Shown here in pieces: positions 13,805 through 13,836 of a DNA stretch of 13,836 bases; the stretch's first letter is position 1; each line of letters begins with the position of its first letter. Location: assembly GCA_964614185.1 (NCBI GenBank), contig CAZTKJ010000068.1:1-13836 (forward strand). Direction: 5' to 3'. The notes beneath the pieces were generated by a model that was given only the letters and a program-made list of their open reading frames with translations, was not told the DNA's origin and made no database searches. Both the position numbers and the translations under genes were made by a program. This DNA is from Suilimivivens sp964614185. Its GTDB lineage: Bacteria > Bacillota > Clostridia > Lachnospirales > Lachnospiraceae.

Positions 13805-13824
13805 AAAGCAAAACAAATTGCTTT
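13805..13824 (+). repeat. Short inverted repeat at the predicted 5' end of the last transcript
   Basis: AAAGCAA (13805-13811) and TTGCTTT (13818-13824) can form a 7-bp stem with a 6-nt AACAAA loop within a few bases of the predicted start. It could be a 5' stabilising hairpin, but it is A/T-rich and short, so chance is possible. Confidence 0.45.
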
Positions 13825-13836
13825 CAAACAAATCAT

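Noticed and set aside
1..13836. CRISPR array, transposon, tRNA, phage or defence system
   Set aside because: No regularly spaced repeats, transposase or recombinase motifs, tRNA-like folds or toxin-antitoxin pairs were seen. Nearly all DNA is explained by transporter and flagellar genes.

Overview
The window reads as part of the chromosome of a motile, low-to-mid GC Gram-positive anaerobe of the class Clostridia. Protein style and gene order most resemble Lachnospiraceae such as Roseburia, Agathobacter or Butyrivibrio. That placement is an inference from recognised families and the Firmicutes-type gene order, not from a search. All genes lie on the + strand, are tightly packed, and mostly have strong AGGAGG-type ribosome binding sites.

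Region 1 (1-242) is a non-coding junction. It holds a rho-independent terminator for a gene to the left, a long imperfect inverted repeat of unknown role, and a plausible vegetative promoter. Region 2 (243-3852) is a three-gene, translationally coupled ABC importer of the BMP/nucleoside type: one double ATPase (NupO/YufO-like) and two different permeases (NupP/YufP-like and NupQ/YufQ-like). The substrate-binding lipoprotein is not in the window; in such loci it often lies just upstream.

Region 3 (3891-10773) is a late flagellar operon, flgM-flgN-flgK1-flgK2-flgL-fliW-csrA. It starts at a textbook sigma-28 (SigD/FliA) promoter and ends in a 19-bp-stem terminator. Region 4 (10834-13747) is a second late operon, flaG-fliD-fliS-fliT, with its own sigma-28 promoter. 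A third sigma-28 promoter at 13767-13793 points out of the right end, most likely into a flagellin gene.

The flagellar genes form one functional set. FlgM holds sigma-28 until the hook-basal body is complete. FlgN and FliT are export chaperones for the hook-associated and cap proteins, and FliS is the flagellin chaperone. FlgK and FlgL make the hook-filament junction, FliD caps the filament, and FliW and CsrA tune flagellin translation. The order matches the Bacillus subtilis flgM...fliW-csrA-hag-fliD-fliS-fliT region, except that flagellin is not between csrA and flaG and flgK is present twice.

I see no undescribed system such as a defence island, mobile element or CRISPR array. The least ordinary points are the second FlgK with ten cysteines, the three sigma-28 promoters with identical spacing, the structured leaders, and the apparent lack of a terminator between the transporter and flagellar operons.
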